Part shown: positions 34,569 to 43,485 of the stretch, one piece after another | Numbering within the stretch: the first letter of the stretch is position 1 | Layout of the letters: every line of letters begins with the position of its first letter | NCBI GenBank assembly: GCA_003243965.1 | Contig: QHBO01000010.1 | Location: 34,474-98,473 of the forward strand | DNA length: 64,000 bases | Source of the DNA: Chloroflexota bacterium | GTDB lineage: Bacteria; Chloroflexota; Limnocylindria; QHBO01 | Direction: 5' to 3' | Translations under genes and position numbers: made by a program | Notes under the pieces: generated by a model | What the model was told of the DNA's origin: nothing | What the model saw: only the letters and a program-made list of their open reading frames with translations | The model's database searches: none

Positions 34569-35758
34569 GGGCGCAGTACGGACAACAGCGCGCGAGGTGC
34601 GAGCGCGTCCGTCGCGGGGCGCAGGTCCCCGAGCGCTGAGCCGAGCGTCCGCGCGGCGGACGGCCGCGATGCCAGCCGTCGGGTGGCGTACGCGAGCAGC
34701 GGGGACGTGGCCAGCATGCCCTGGACGAGCCAGGTGAGCGCGTCCTTGGCGGCGAAGGCACGACGCCGTTCGGCCACGTACGCGGCGGCCGGGTCGGTTG
34801 ACAGCAGCGCCGCGGCGGCGGCCCGCGCGGAGCGCAGCGCCCGGTAGATGCCTTCGCCGGTGAACGGGTCGATGAAGCCGGCCGCGTCCCCGATCAGCAG
34901 CCATCCGGGGCCGGCGGTACGCGCGACGCGGTGACCGATCGGGGCCGAGCCGCGAATGGCGGTCAGGCGCCGCGACCCGGTCAATCGCCGTGCGACGGCG
35001 GGTAACGAAGCGATGGCCGCCTCAAAGGCAGCCACTGCCGGACGTGGGGCCCGATCCAGCGGAAGCGCCATGCCGACGTTCATCTCCCCTCCCGGCGTGG
35101 GCGCCAGACCGATGTACAGGCGGTGTCCGATGTGCATCTCTCCGGACCGCTCCAGGCCGGCCACGCCGCTGTAGTGGGCCACCAGGCCGAGGCGTCGCGG
35201 GAAGGCGACTTCCCTCTCGACCCCCAGCAGACGGCTGGTCAGCGAGCGGGCGCCGTCGGCGCAGATGACCTCGTCGGCGTGGATCGCCCGACGGCGGCCG
35301 TTTCGGTGGCGGACCAGCGCACCGGTCACCCGCCCACCGTCGCGGCCGGCGTCGGAGCGCAGCAGCTCGGTGAGCGCGGTCTCCTGGAGCAGGTGCGCTC
35401 CGCTGGCGCCGGCATGCGCGGCCAGCAGGGCATCGAACCGCTTCCGATCGAGGCCCCATGCGCTGCGCTGCCTCTCCCGCCGCTCGTAGCGCAGGTCGAA
35501 GGCCGTGTCGCCCCTGATGATCCGCATGCCGTCCAGGGCGAGCGCCGCATCGGCCCAGGCATCCGGCACGAGGCCGAGTGCTGCGAGCTCCTCGGCGATG
35601 CGAGGGCTCGCGTACTCCGCGCACGGCTTGTCGCGCGGGTGACGCTTCGACTCGAGCAGCGCGACGCGCGCGCCGCGGCGGGCCAGGTGCGCGGCAACCG
35701 CCGACCCCGCGGGACCGGCGCCGACCACCAGCGCGTCGTATCGGTCGGGGAGCGTCAC
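34565..35758 (-). CDS. FAD-dependent oxidoreductase, geranylgeranyl reductase family
   Basis: A 397-residue flavoprotein with GAGPAGSAVAAHLARRGARV (FAD ADP-binding), KHPRDKPC-AEYASP (family Cys/Tyr segment) and GDAAGFIDPFTGEGIYRA (ribityl-binding). It is of the GGR/digeranylgeranyl-phospholipid reductase type, also close to monooxygenases of polyketide tailoring. It could reduce isoprenoid double bonds or hydroxylate an aromatic ring. GTG 35758 overlaps the methyltransferase stop (GTGA) and is preferred over the longer frame to 35800. Confidence 0.9.
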   Translation of the reverse strand: MTLPDRYDALVVGAGPAGSAVAAHLARRGARVALLESKRHPRDKPCAEYASPRIAEELAALGLVPDAWADAALALDGMRIIRGDTAFDLRYERRERQRSAWGLDRKRFDALLAAHAGASGAHLLQETALTELLRSDAGRDGGRVTGALVRHRNGRRRAIHADEVICADGARSLTSRLLGVEREVAFPRRLGLVAHYSGVAGLERSGEMHIGHRLYIGLAPTPGGEMNVGMALPLDRAPRPAVAAFEAAIASLPAVARRLTGSRRLTAIRGSAPIGHRVARTAGPGWLLIGDAAGFIDPFTGEGIYRALRSARAAAAALLSTDPAAAYVAERRRAFAAKDALTWLVQGMLATSPLLAYATRRLASRPSAARTLGSALGDLRPATDALAPRALLSVLRP

Positions 35759-36480
35759 GGCGAAATGGGAATCGCGGCGGTGACGACTCGCGGCAGCCAC
35801 CGGGCGGAGCGCGACACGACTTCCAGGCCGGCGGCCCGGATGAGCTCATCGATCTCCGTCAGGTTGTAGGCGCGCCGGGCCGAGACGACCCCGTCGTGGC
35901 GTGTGTATCGGCTGCGCGCCACGGCCAGCACGGTCGCCGCGGTGATCACGAACGGGACGAGCCCGCGGCGCAGATCGTTGAGCGCCACGCCGTGGCGCGC
36001 GACCCGGCCCAGCTCGGCCAGCAGTGCCACCGCCTGCGAGGGCTCGAGATGGTGGATCACCAGCGAGGTGTGCGCCACGCTGACCGATCCATCGGCGAGG
36101 GGCAGCCGCGTGCCATCGGCGAGGAGCCACTCGACGTCGGGGCGACCGCGCCCGCGGCGGATCGCCTCGGCCAGCACCTCGGGATGCCGGTCGACGCCGA
36201 TCACCCGCCAGCGCGCCGGTGGCCGGGCGCCGTACCTCGCGAACGCGAGCGCCATGTCCCCGCCGCCACAGCCGACGTCGAGGATCGTCGCGTCCCGGGC
36301 GCCATCGGTCAGCGCCTCGATGGCGGCGATGCTCGCGGCCGTTCCGCCCGGCAGCCGATTCAGCATCGCCAGCTCGCGGAGGTTGGCCCGCAGCTCCGCG
36401 CTATCCAGGGCGGCACCGTCCAGCAGCTCAGCGGCGCGCGCGCGTCGGGCGAGCGGGTGCAGCGCAGTGCTCAGCGACAT
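35755..36480 (-). CDS. Class I SAM-dependent methyltransferase
   Basis: A 241-residue methyltransferase with motif I ILDVGCGGGDMALAFA, motif post-I IGVDRHPEVL and motif II LADGTRLPLADGSVSVAHTSLVIHHL. It is the first gene of the minus operon with the reductase, SRPBCC protein and ketoacyl synthase. ATG 36480 starts MSLSTALHPLARRARAAELLDG; ATG 36600 is also in frame, adding 40 residues of poor character. Neither has a clear ribosome site. Similar methyltransferase plus flavoprotein pairs accompany type III polyketide synthases elsewhere. The substrate is unknown. Confidence 0.88.
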   Translation of the reverse strand: MSLSTALHPLARRARAAELLDGAALDSAELRANLRELAMLNRLPGGTAASIAAIEALTDGARDATILDVGCGGGDMALAFARYGARPPARWRVIGVDRHPEVLAEAIRRGRGRPDVEWLLADGTRLPLADGSVSVAHTSLVIHHLEPSQAVALLAELGRVARHGVALNDLRRGLVPFVITAATVLAVARSRYTRHDGVVSARRAYNLTEIDELIRAAGLEVVSRSARWLPRVVTAAIPISP

Positions 36481-36632
36481 GGAATCGGCATCGGTCAGGG
36501 CCCGGCGGTCTCCGCTCACAATCGTTGGACGGCGCTGGTCGCGCGCGTCGTCAGACGGTACGCGCAACGATACGCTCACCGGCCCGACGTGCGGTTCCAT
36601 CGGGTGGGCATCGGTCGGCTCGACGGCTTCGC

Positions 36633-36638
36633 TAGACT
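36633..36638 (+). promoter_or_regulatory. -10 box (TAGACT) for trxB
   Basis: TAGACT ends nine bases before ATG 36648, giving a near-leaderless trxB transcript. Confidence 0.45.
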
Positions 36639-36647
36639 GAATGGATC

Positions 36648-37649
36648 ATGACCGCCACGATCCCGCCCACCGAATCATCTGCCGCCCCACAGACCACCGA
36701 GCGCCATCGCAAGCTGGCGATCATCGGTTCCGGCCCCGCCGGGCTGACCGCGGCGCTGTACGCCGCCCGCGCGAACCTCGAGCCGATCGTGTTTGCCGGC
36801 AACGTCCCGCTCGGCCAGCTGATGATCACCAGCGACGTGGAGAACTACCCCGGGTTCCCGCAGGGCATCCAGGGACCGGAGCTGATGCAGCTCTTCCGTG
36901 ACCAGGCCGCGCGCTTCGGCACCACGATCATCGACCGAGACGTCACCCGCGTCGACTTCGGGCAGCGACCCTTTCGCCTCTGGGTCGGGGACGAGGAGCA
37001 CAGCGCGGATGCGGTGATCGTCGCCACCGGTGCCTCAGCGCTGTGGCTGGGGCTCGAGAGCGAGGAGCGCCTGCGGGGTCGCGGCGTCAGCGCGTGCGCC
37101 ACCTGCGACGGGTTCTTCTTCCGTGATCGCGAGATCGCGGTGGTGGGTGGTGGCGACACCGCGCTGGAAGAGGCGCTGTTCCTGACCCGCTTCGCCTCAA
37201 AGGTGACGATCCTCGTCCGGCGGGACCAGTTCCGCGGCAGCAAGATCATGCAGGAGCGGGCGTTCGCCCATCCCAAGATCGAGGTCCAGTGGAACAAGTC
37301 GGTGACCGAGATCCAGGGCGAGCAGACCGTCGAGGCACTGAGGCTGACCGATACCGAGAGCGGAGAAGTGACCACCCTCCCGGCGCAGGGGCTGTTCGTC
37401 GCCATCGGCTACAAGCCGAACACCGACCTGTTCGTCGGCCAGCTCGAGCTCGACGACCGCGGCTACCTGCGCGTGGTCGACGAGACCGGCTCCGGAATCG
37501 ATGGGGTCTTCGTCGCCGGCGACGTCCATGACCATCGGTACCGCCAGGCCGTGACCGCTGCCGGCGACGGGTGCAAGGCGGCGATCGACGCCGAGCGGTG
37601 GCTGGAGTCAGTCGGCGAGGTCGAGCTCGCGACCGCCACGAACTGGTAG
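36648..37649 (+). CDS. trxB: Thioredoxin-disulfide reductase
   Basis: A 333-residue FAD/NADPH enzyme. It has GSGPAGLTAALYAARANL (FAD), the redox pair C150-A-T-C153 (SACATCDGFFF), GGGDTALEEALFL (NADPH) and GVFVAGDVHDHRYRQAVTAAGDGC at the C-terminus. It reduces thioredoxin for the cytosol and, indirectly, could feed the TlpA-like protein. The N-terminal ~20 residues (TATIPPTESSAAPQ) form a flexible extension before the fold. It diverges from the methyltransferase operon and is convergent with the DUF1028 gene. Confidence 0.95.
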   Translation: MTATIPPTESSAAPQTTERHRKLAIIGSGPAGLTAALYAARANLEPIVFAGNVPLGQLMITSDVENYPGFPQGIQGPELMQLFRDQAARFGTTIIDRDVTRVDFGQRPFRLWVGDEEHSADAVIVATGASALWLGLESEERLRGRGVSACATCDGFFFRDREIAVVGGGDTALEEALFLTRFASKVTILVRRDQFRGSKIMQERAFAHPKIEVQWNKSVTEIQGEQTVEALRLTDTESGEVTTLPAQGLFVAIGYKPNTDLFVGQLELDDRGYLRVVDETGSGIDGVFVAGDVHDHRYRQAVTAAGDGCKAAIDAERWLESVGEVELATATNW

Positions 37650-37671
37650 TCGCGCTGGCGGGGCGACGAGC

Positions 37672-38568
37672 TCAGCGCAGCAGCCGCTCCAGGAGGCTCG
37701 GATCCTCCCCGAGGTGGCCGGACGTCGCCAGGTGTTCCAGCGTCGTTCGCCAGCGCGCGTCGGCGGTGATCGCGGTCTGGATCTCCTGCCGCCCCGCCTC
37801 GACCTCGCCCCGCAGCGCCTGCTCGACGCCCATCCAGAAGGCAAGCTCCAGGGCTTCGGGGGCGCGGCGGCGGGCCTCAGCATATCGGTCGCTCTCGGCG
37901 GTGCCCGCTCGAGCCGCATCACCCTCGTCGCTGAGCAGGTCGTAGGCGTCATGGAGCGCGACGAGCCGGCGAAGCTCGGGGACCGGGTCGGGATGGTCGT
38001 CGACGCGCAGATCGAGCAGCCTGCCCCGCCATCCGGCCGCCTGGAGCTCGCCACTGACGATCACCATCGCCGCCGACTGGCGGCCGCGGACGTCGCCGCC
38101 CTCCGCCTCGGCGGCTTCGAGCGCGCGCAGCAGCCGCTCGGCGAACGGCAGGCCCTCATCGGTCGCGGCCCGGTAGGCGCGCGCCATCGCCGGCCAGCAG
38201 GTCTCCCGCTCGAGCAGGTTTCCCTGCACGGTGAACCCCTCTCCGGCGATGTTGCCGGCGGCGGGGATGCACCGCGGACCGGTGTACGAGGCGGCGGTGC
38301 CCTTCGCGTCGACCACGCCAACCTGGCGGTCCTCCGGCTGCGTGTCGCTGGCGACCAGCGCGGCGACCACCTTCTCGGCGGATCGACCGTTGCGCAGCAG
38401 TTCCAGGCCGATCGGCCCGAACGAGATGTCGACCGATGCCTGGGTGGCGATCGCGCCCACACCGGCGTCCGCCCAGACGACCGGCGGCCCGACCACCAGG
38501 TAGTGCGACTGCACGGCGATGCCGAGGCGGCCGGTCGCCGGGTCGCGGGCCACGATGCTGTAGGTCAT
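37672..38568 (-). CDS. DUF1028 family protein
   Basis: A 298-residue protein. Residues ~1-215 are a DUF1028 (Ntn-hydrolase-like) domain, beginning MTYSIVARDPATGRLGIAVQSHYLVVGP and with VDAKGTAASYTG; the C-terminal ~80 residues (ALELAFWMGVEQALRGEVEAG) form the small helical partner domain found in the longer form. ATG 38568 follows a TAGGCT -10 box seven bases away; the -10 overlaps the stop of the upstream luciferase-like gene. Biological role unknown in the family. Confidence 0.85.
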   Translation of the reverse strand: MTYSIVARDPATGRLGIAVQSHYLVVGPPVVWADAGVGAIATQASVDISFGPIGLELLRNGRSAEKVVAALVASDTQPEDRQVGVVDAKGTAASYTGPRCIPAAGNIAGEGFTVQGNLLERETCWPAMARAYRAATDEGLPFAERLLRALEAAEAEGGDVRGRQSAAMVIVSGELQAAGWRGRLLDLRVDDHPDPVPELRRLVALHDAYDLLSDEGDAARAGTAESDRYAEARRRAPEALELAFWMGVEQALRGEVEAGRQEIQTAITADARWRTTLEHLATSGHLGEDPSLLERLLR

Positions 38569-38575
38569 GCCGGTC

Positions 38576-38581
38576 AGCCTA
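38576..38581 (-). promoter_or_regulatory. -10 box (TAGGCT), leaderless DUF1028 gene
   Basis: On the minus strand TAGGCT ends seven bases before ATG 38568 and overlaps the TAG stop of the preceding gene, so the DUF1028 gene can be transcribed apart from it. Confidence 0.45.
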
Positions 38582-39379
38582 GCCGGTCGTGAACGGCCGC
38601 GGCGCCGCGGCCTCCGCGACGGCGCGCCAGGCATCGAGCTCGTCGCGTTCCGCAAGCGCCCTGACGACCGTGACGTCGAGCGCGCCGAGGTAGGCGGCGA
38701 GTTGCGGAGCGAGCTCCGCGGCCGACCCCGCGGCCGCACCGATGAGCTGCCCGTCCGCCTGCTCATCGAGCGCCTTCGCGTACCAGCGGCCAGTGCGCCG
38801 ATAGCGGTCCATCTCCGCCCGCAGGCGGTCGCGGGCCCCAGGACCGATCGCGACCCGGACGTAGGCCGCCACCCACGGCGCCGGCCGGCCGGCAGCGGCG
38901 GCCGCCCCCCGGATCGTCGCCCGTGCGGTGCCGATGCGCTGGGGGACCGACCAGTTGAGCAGCACTCCGTCCGCCACGCGGCCGGCCATGGCCAGCATCC
39001 GGGGACCGAGTGCCGCAACCACGATCCGCACTTCGGGCAGGCGCCGCCGAACCTCCGCGACTCCGTCCTCCACGATCGCCACCGAGCGAGAACGTCCGCT
39101 TCCCAAGCCGATGATCAGCCGCTCGCTTGGCAGCTGCAATCGGGCCACACGTTCGGCGATCGCCGTCGGCGACCATTCGCTGAGCCCGAGCACGCCGACC
39201 GCAAGCTGCAACTCGCCGGTGACGGTCGCCGCCTCGGCGAGCGCGTCCAGGCCGGCGTGGCCCGGCGTGTCGTTGGCCCACAGCTGCACGTAGCCGAGCC
39301 GCTCGACCTCGGCCGCGAGCGCGCCGAACCAGGGCCGCGCGCCGCCGGTGATGCCGAACGCCAGGCTTCCGTCAGCCAT
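38579..39379 (-). CDS. Luciferase-like (LLM) flavin/F420 oxidoreductase
   Basis: A 266-residue short member of the luciferase-like monooxygenase family, with LGYVQLWANDTPGHAGLDALAEAATVT, ERLIIGLGSG and a ladder ending in DVTVVRALAERDEL. It resembles the F420-dependent TIGR03620/methylene-H4MPT reductase types. ATG 39379 overlaps the GDPD gene by eight bases. Together with the fusion protein it suggests the host uses F420 or FMN in this fold. Substrate unknown. Confidence 0.85.
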   Translation of the reverse strand: MADGSLAFGITGGARPWFGALAAEVERLGYVQLWANDTPGHAGLDALAEAATVTGELQLAVGVLGLSEWSPTAIAERVARLQLPSERLIIGLGSGRSRSVAIVEDGVAEVRRRLPEVRIVVAALGPRMLAMAGRVADGVLLNWSVPQRIGTARATIRGAAAAAGRPAPWVAAYVRVAIGPGARDRLRAEMDRYRRTGRWYAKALDEQADGQLIGAAAGSAAELAPQLAAYLGALDVTVVRALAERDELDAWRAVAEAAAPRPFTTG

Positions 39380-40133
39380 CGGTCCGACGCGGCCCGAGCG
39401 CGGTGCGCCCGAGGTCGGGGCGATCGGTGATGAAACCCCACAGCCGGAACGCGGCGAGGTGCTGCATGCGCTGCACGTCGTTGACGACATAGCAACCGAC
39501 CTGTCGGCCGTAGGCGGCGGCCTGCACCAGAGGCCCCGAGGGATCCAGTCCCAGGTCCGCCTCCCAGGGCAGGACCGCCGCATGCCCGTGCTCGGTCGCC
39601 CACACCAGGCCGCGCTCGAACCGATCGCGCGGGACCAGCAGCAGCCCGGTGGGGAGGTCGGGATCCAGCGCGTGCACCTCCTCGATCGACGCCTCGTCGA
39701 AGCTGATCACCATTGCGCGCCCTGCGCGGCCGACTGCGGACTCGCGAAGCGCCTCGGCCGTCGCTCCCGCCGCGGCGCGCGCCTTTAGCTCGACCACCAG
39801 GCTGATCTCCTCCGGAAGCCAGGCGAGGACCTCCGGCAGGGTGGGCACCCGAAGGCCGCAGCCGGCCCATTCCGAGGAGTCGTCTTCGGCGACGAACCGC
39901 GCGCCGGCGTCGAACTGGCGGATCTCGTCCATCGACAGGTCGCCCACGTTCCCAGTGCCGTCGGTCGTCCGATCCAGCGTCTCGTCGTGGATCACCGCCA
40001 GCTGCATGTCCGCGGTGCGGTGGACATCAAGCTCGATGCCGTCGGCACCCTGCTCGACCGCGAGCCGGAACGCGGCGAGCGTGTTCTCCGGCGCCTGGAC
40101 CGATGCGCCTCGATGCGCCAGCACCAGTGTCAT
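39372..40133 (-). CDS. Glycerophosphodiester phosphodiesterase
   Basis: A 253-residue GDPD TIM barrel hydrolysing glycerophosphodiesters to glycerol-3-phosphate and an alcohol. Motifs: LAHRGASVQAPENTL (catalytic His, substrate Glu), IELDVHRTADMQLAVIHDETLDRTT (metal Glu/Asp, second catalytic His) and VELKARAA. No signal peptide is present, so it is cytoplasmic. It is co-transcribed with the luciferase-like gene. Confidence 0.92.
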   Translation of the reverse strand: MTLVLAHRGASVQAPENTLAAFRLAVEQGADGIELDVHRTADMQLAVIHDETLDRTTDGTGNVGDLSMDEIRQFDAGARFVAEDDSSEWAGCGLRVPTLPEVLAWLPEEISLVVELKARAAAGATAEALRESAVGRAGRAMVISFDEASIEEVHALDPDLPTGLLLVPRDRFERGLVWATEHGHAAVLPWEADLGLDPSGPLVQAAAYGRQVGCYVVNDVQRMQHLAAFRLWGFITDRPDLGRTALGPRRTDG

Positions 40134-40252
40134 GCGGGCAGAGCCATCACCGCAATCGGGGGCGCAAGACGTTCACGTGGCGATCTTACCGGCCGCACAT
40201 GTCGTAGATTGCGAGCCTCCGGGGGCATGGTCACGCGACGAGCGGGAGCGCG

Positions 40253-42838
40253 ATGCGAACTCGACTGACAGCGGCGCTGCTGGGGATCGTGGGAGTGAGC
40301 GCCACGCTCGTGGTGGCGCGCCTTGCCCGGCGCTCGCGCCCATCGCGCGCGGTTTCGGTCGTTCCGCGCCACGACGCCGCTGCGCTCCCCCGGATCGGGC
40401 CCGGTGCCGCGGCGACCGGCGCGTCAGTCCGCCGCGCGGGGGCCCGAATGTCCACCGAGCGGCATGTCCGCGAGCCGCACCCGACCGGTGTCTTCGCCGC
40501 CATCGGACGCTTCGATTATCGGTTCCGGCGAGTCATCCCGGTCGTCGGGCTTGGCGTGCTCATCGGCGTCAACGTGTGGGCCACGGCGGCCGGCGGCTCC
40601 CTGATCCAGGGTGGTTGGGTCATCGCCGGCTCACAGGAGCAGCAGGCCGCCGCGCTGCTCGCGGACCGCTTTGGCCAGCAGGCGACCACGATGCTCGTCC
40701 TGTTTCGCGATCCCGCCGGCAACGCGGCCTCGGCCACCTTCCAGTCCGAGGTGAAAGCCAGCCTGGCGCAGGTCGCTGCGGACCGCTCGGTGGCGCGCGT
40801 GGTGACCTACGCCGACGCGAGGTCACCGCAGCTTCTGAGCCGCGATGGCCGCCAGACGATGGCCGTCGTCACCCTCGACAAGCAGGTGGAAGCCGCGGTC
40901 GAGGACTCGGCCCGTCTGGCCGCGGAGGTGAAACGGCCGCCCGGCGTGGAGGTGACCGTCACCGGCGTCCCGCAGGTGTATCACGAGTTCAACCAGAAGA
41001 TCGAGCACGACCTCGTCCAGGCCGAGCTGATCAGCCTGCCGATTGCGCTCGTCATCCTGCTGGCGGTGTTCGGGACGCTGGTCGGCGCCTCGCTGCCGCT
41101 GCTGGTCGCGGCCTTCTCGATGGGGACCGCGTTCGCCGTCATTCGGCTGCTGGCGGGGATCACCGACATGAGCGTCTTCGTCAACAACCTGGCGAGCATG
41201 ATCGGCCTGGCGCTGGCGATCGACTACTCCCTGTTCCTGGTGAGCCGCTTCCGTGAGGAGCTGCGACACCACCGCGTGGAGATCGCTCTGGAGCGGAGCA
41301 TGGGCAGCGTTGGCAAGGCGGTCGCGGTCTCCGGCATCGCGGTCGCCATCGGTCTGTCATCGCTGACCGTCTTCGAGGCCGATGCGCTGCGCAGCATGGG
41401 CATCGCCGGGATCGTGACCGTGGTCTCGACGCTGCTGTTCGGGCTCACCGTCCTGCCCTCGCTGCTCGCGATGCTCGGGACACGGGTGAATCGGCTCCGG
41501 ATTCCGCTGCCCGGCCCGATGCGTCTGATCGAATCGGACCCGGATGGGGCCGACCGACGACAGGCACACGGGGTCTGGGCCTGGATCGCGGCCAAGGTCA
41601 TGCGACGCCCGCTCCTGGTCGCGAGGCCGATCCTATTGCTGCTGCTCGCCGCCGGCTCGCCCTTCCTCTCGCTGCAGCTGTCCACCGGCCAGAACCTGAG
41701 CGACCTGCCGCCGACGCCGGCCCGCATCGGATTCGACCGGATCGTGAGCGACTTTCCCGGCGGCGAGAGCGATCCGGTGAGCGTGGCGGTCACCTGGCCG
41801 GGACAGGATCTGAGCGGTTCGCTGCCGCCGGCTCGACAGGACGCGCTGGCCGGATACGTCGCGGAGCTGAAGCGCATCCCGGGTGTGACCGATGTGCAGA
41901 GCGCGCTGCTGGCGCCACCGGGAATCTCGTCGCAGTACGCGCAGCTGCTTGCAACGCCCGCCGCGCAGCGCCCGGCCCAGGCCAGGGCGCCGCTCGCGAG
42001 CTACCTGCACGACTGGCTGGCGGGCGACACCACCAAGCTCACCGTGTTCTCCAGGCTCCTGCCCGATTCCGACGCGGGGCGCGCGATGGTCGCCGACATT
42101 CGATCGGTCGCCCCGCCGGCCGGAGCGCAGGTCCTGACCGGCGGATTGCCGTCACGCTCGGCTGACTTCATGGCGAGCTTCCGCAGCTCGGTGCCGGTGG
42201 CGGTCCTGATCGTGGTGCTGGCCACCGCCGGTGTCCTGCTGCTGACCTTTGGATCGGTGGTCCTGCCGGTGAAGGCGGTGCTGATGAGCCTGATCAGCAT
42301 CAGCGCCAGCTTCGGCGCGCTGGTCTTCATCTTCCAGCAGGGCCACTTCTCGGGCGCGCTCGGCTTCGAGCCGTCCGGCGCGATCGCCGCATGGCTGCCG
42401 GTGATCATGTTCGCCATCCTGTTCGGTCTCTCGATGGACTACGAGGTGCTGCTCCTGTCCCGCATCCGGGAGCGGTACCTGGCGACCGCCGACAACACGC
42501 GCGCGGTGGCCGAAGGGATCGGCATCACCGGCGGGATCATCACCGGCGCGGCCCTGATCATGGTCGCGGTCTTCGGGGCGTTCGGGCTGTCGAGCATCAC
42601 CTTCATCAAGGCGCTGGGCTTCACCATGGCGCTTGCGGTGCTCATCGACGCGACGTTTGTCCGTGGCCTGCTGGTGCCGGCCTTCATGCGGGTCATGGGC
42701 CGCGTCAACTGGTGGGCGCCGAGCTGGATACAGCGCGCCATCTCGCGGGTCGGCCTGTACGAGGGACCGGCCGGCGTGGCCGCACCGGTCGGCGGGGCCG
42801 GACCGGCCCACGAGGCCGGCGGACCCGTGACTTCGTGA
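40253..42838 (+). CDS. MMPL/RND family transporter
   Basis: An ~861-residue lipid- or drug-exporting MMPL protein with two repeats: a first helix near 95-115, a large exported loop, then helices 2-6, and the same again. The conserved IGLALAIDYSLFLVSRFREEL and LFGLSMDYEVLLLSRIRERYL carry the Asp-Tyr pairs of the proton relay. ATG 40253 has GGGAG upstream but adds an extra N-terminal helix (TAALLGIVGVSATLVVARLA); ATG 40448 would give the normal layout. The C-terminal tail is Gly/Pro-rich. It overlaps the metallohydrolase by four bases. Confidence 0.92.
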   Translation: MRTRLTAALLGIVGVSATLVVARLARRSRPSRAVSVVPRHDAAALPRIGPGAAATGASVRRAGARMSTERHVREPHPTGVFAAIGRFDYRFRRVIPVVGLGVLIGVNVWATAAGGSLIQGGWVIAGSQEQQAAALLADRFGQQATTMLVLFRDPAGNAASATFQSEVKASLAQVAADRSVARVVTYADARSPQLLSRDGRQTMAVVTLDKQVEAAVEDSARLAAEVKRPPGVEVTVTGVPQVYHEFNQKIEHDLVQAELISLPIALVILLAVFGTLVGASLPLLVAAFSMGTAFAVIRLLAGITDMSVFVNNLASMIGLALAIDYSLFLVSRFREELRHHRVEIALERSMGSVGKAVAVSGIAVAIGLSSLTVFEADALRSMGIAGIVTVVSTLLFGLTVLPSLLAMLGTRVNRLRIPLPGPMRLIESDPDGADRRQAHGVWAWIAAKVMRRPLLVARPILLLLLAAGSPFLSLQLSTGQNLSDLPPTPARIGFDRIVSDFPGGESDPVSVAVTWPGQDLSGSLPPARQDALAGYVAELKRIPGVTDVQSALLAPPGISSQYAQLLATPAAQRPAQARAPLASYLHDWLAGDTTKLTVFSRLLPDSDAGRAMVADIRSVAPPAGAQVLTGGLPSRSADFMASFRSSVPVAVLIVVLATAGVLLLTFGSVVLPVKAVLMSLISISASFGALVFIFQQGHFSGALGFEPSGAIAAWLPVIMFAILFGLSMDYEVLLLSRIRERYLATADNTRAVAEGIGITGGIITGAALIMVAVFGAFGLSSITFIKALGFTMALAVLIDATFVRGLLVPAFMRVMGRVNWWAPSWIQRAISRVGLYEGPAGVAAPVGGAGPAHEAGGPVTS

Positions 42839-43485
42839 GCCAGACGCGCGTCATTGGGCGTGCGCCCGACTGGGTGATGGACCTGGTGGCGGCGGTCTGC
42901 GGGGAGGCATCGGTCGAGCAACCGGCGGTCGTCCGATGGCGTGAGCGCCCCGGCGTCCGTTCGTCGGGCGTGACGCGCAGCCGACTGAGAAGCATCTCGG
43001 TGAGCGCCGGCAGCGACTCGCTCGACGTCCGGATGACGCTCCTCCACGAGCTCGCGCACTGGATCAGTCCCGCCGGTCGAGGCACGCGTCGCCGCCCGGC
43101 GCGCCACCACGACGTCCGCTTCTATGCCACCGCCTTCGCGCTCTACCGTGCGTACGGAGTCCCCGATGCGGCAGCAGTCGACGGCGAGTCGGCGCGCTAT
43201 CCCAGTTCGCTCCGCCACGCACGCGCCCTGGGCGTGGAGGGTGCCGACGCCGCATGGCGTGCCCGGCGCCACACGCTGGCCGCGCGACCGACGCGCATCT
43301 ACCGGGTGCTCGTCCCGGAGCACACCGTCCGGCTGGCGCGTGACGGACGCTGGCACATCTGCGCCGTCTGTCGCCAGAGGATCGTGGGCCGCAACCTCGC
43401 GCGCCTGCGATGGCGCGGCGCTCGCGCCCGGCACGTGCTGCTCACCTGGTCGGCGAGCATCGGTCCGCCGACGCCCGGCCCGTGA
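42835..43485 (+). CDS. Putative zinc metallohydrolase (HExxH)
   Basis: A 216-residue protein with the zinc motif H71-E72-L-A-H75 (LLHELAHWISP) and a downstream RHHDVRFYATAFALY that probably gives the third ligand, a pattern of TIGR04338-like actinobacterial metallohydrolases. The C-terminus has a CAVC pair (HICAVCRQRIVGRN) resembling half a zinc ribbon. No signal peptide. GTG 42835 overlaps the MMPL stop; its stop overlaps the CoA-transferase start. Substrate unknown. Confidence 0.75.
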   Translation: MSQTRVIGRAPDWVMDLVAAVCGEASVEQPAVVRWRERPGVRSSGVTRSRLRSISVSAGSDSLDVRMTLLHELAHWISPAGRGTRRRPARHHDVRFYATAFALYRAYGVPDAAAVDGESARYPSSLRHARALGVEGADAAWRARRHTLAARPTRIYRVLVPEHTVRLARDGRWHICAVCRQRIVGRNLARLRWRGARARHVLLTWSASIGPPTPGP

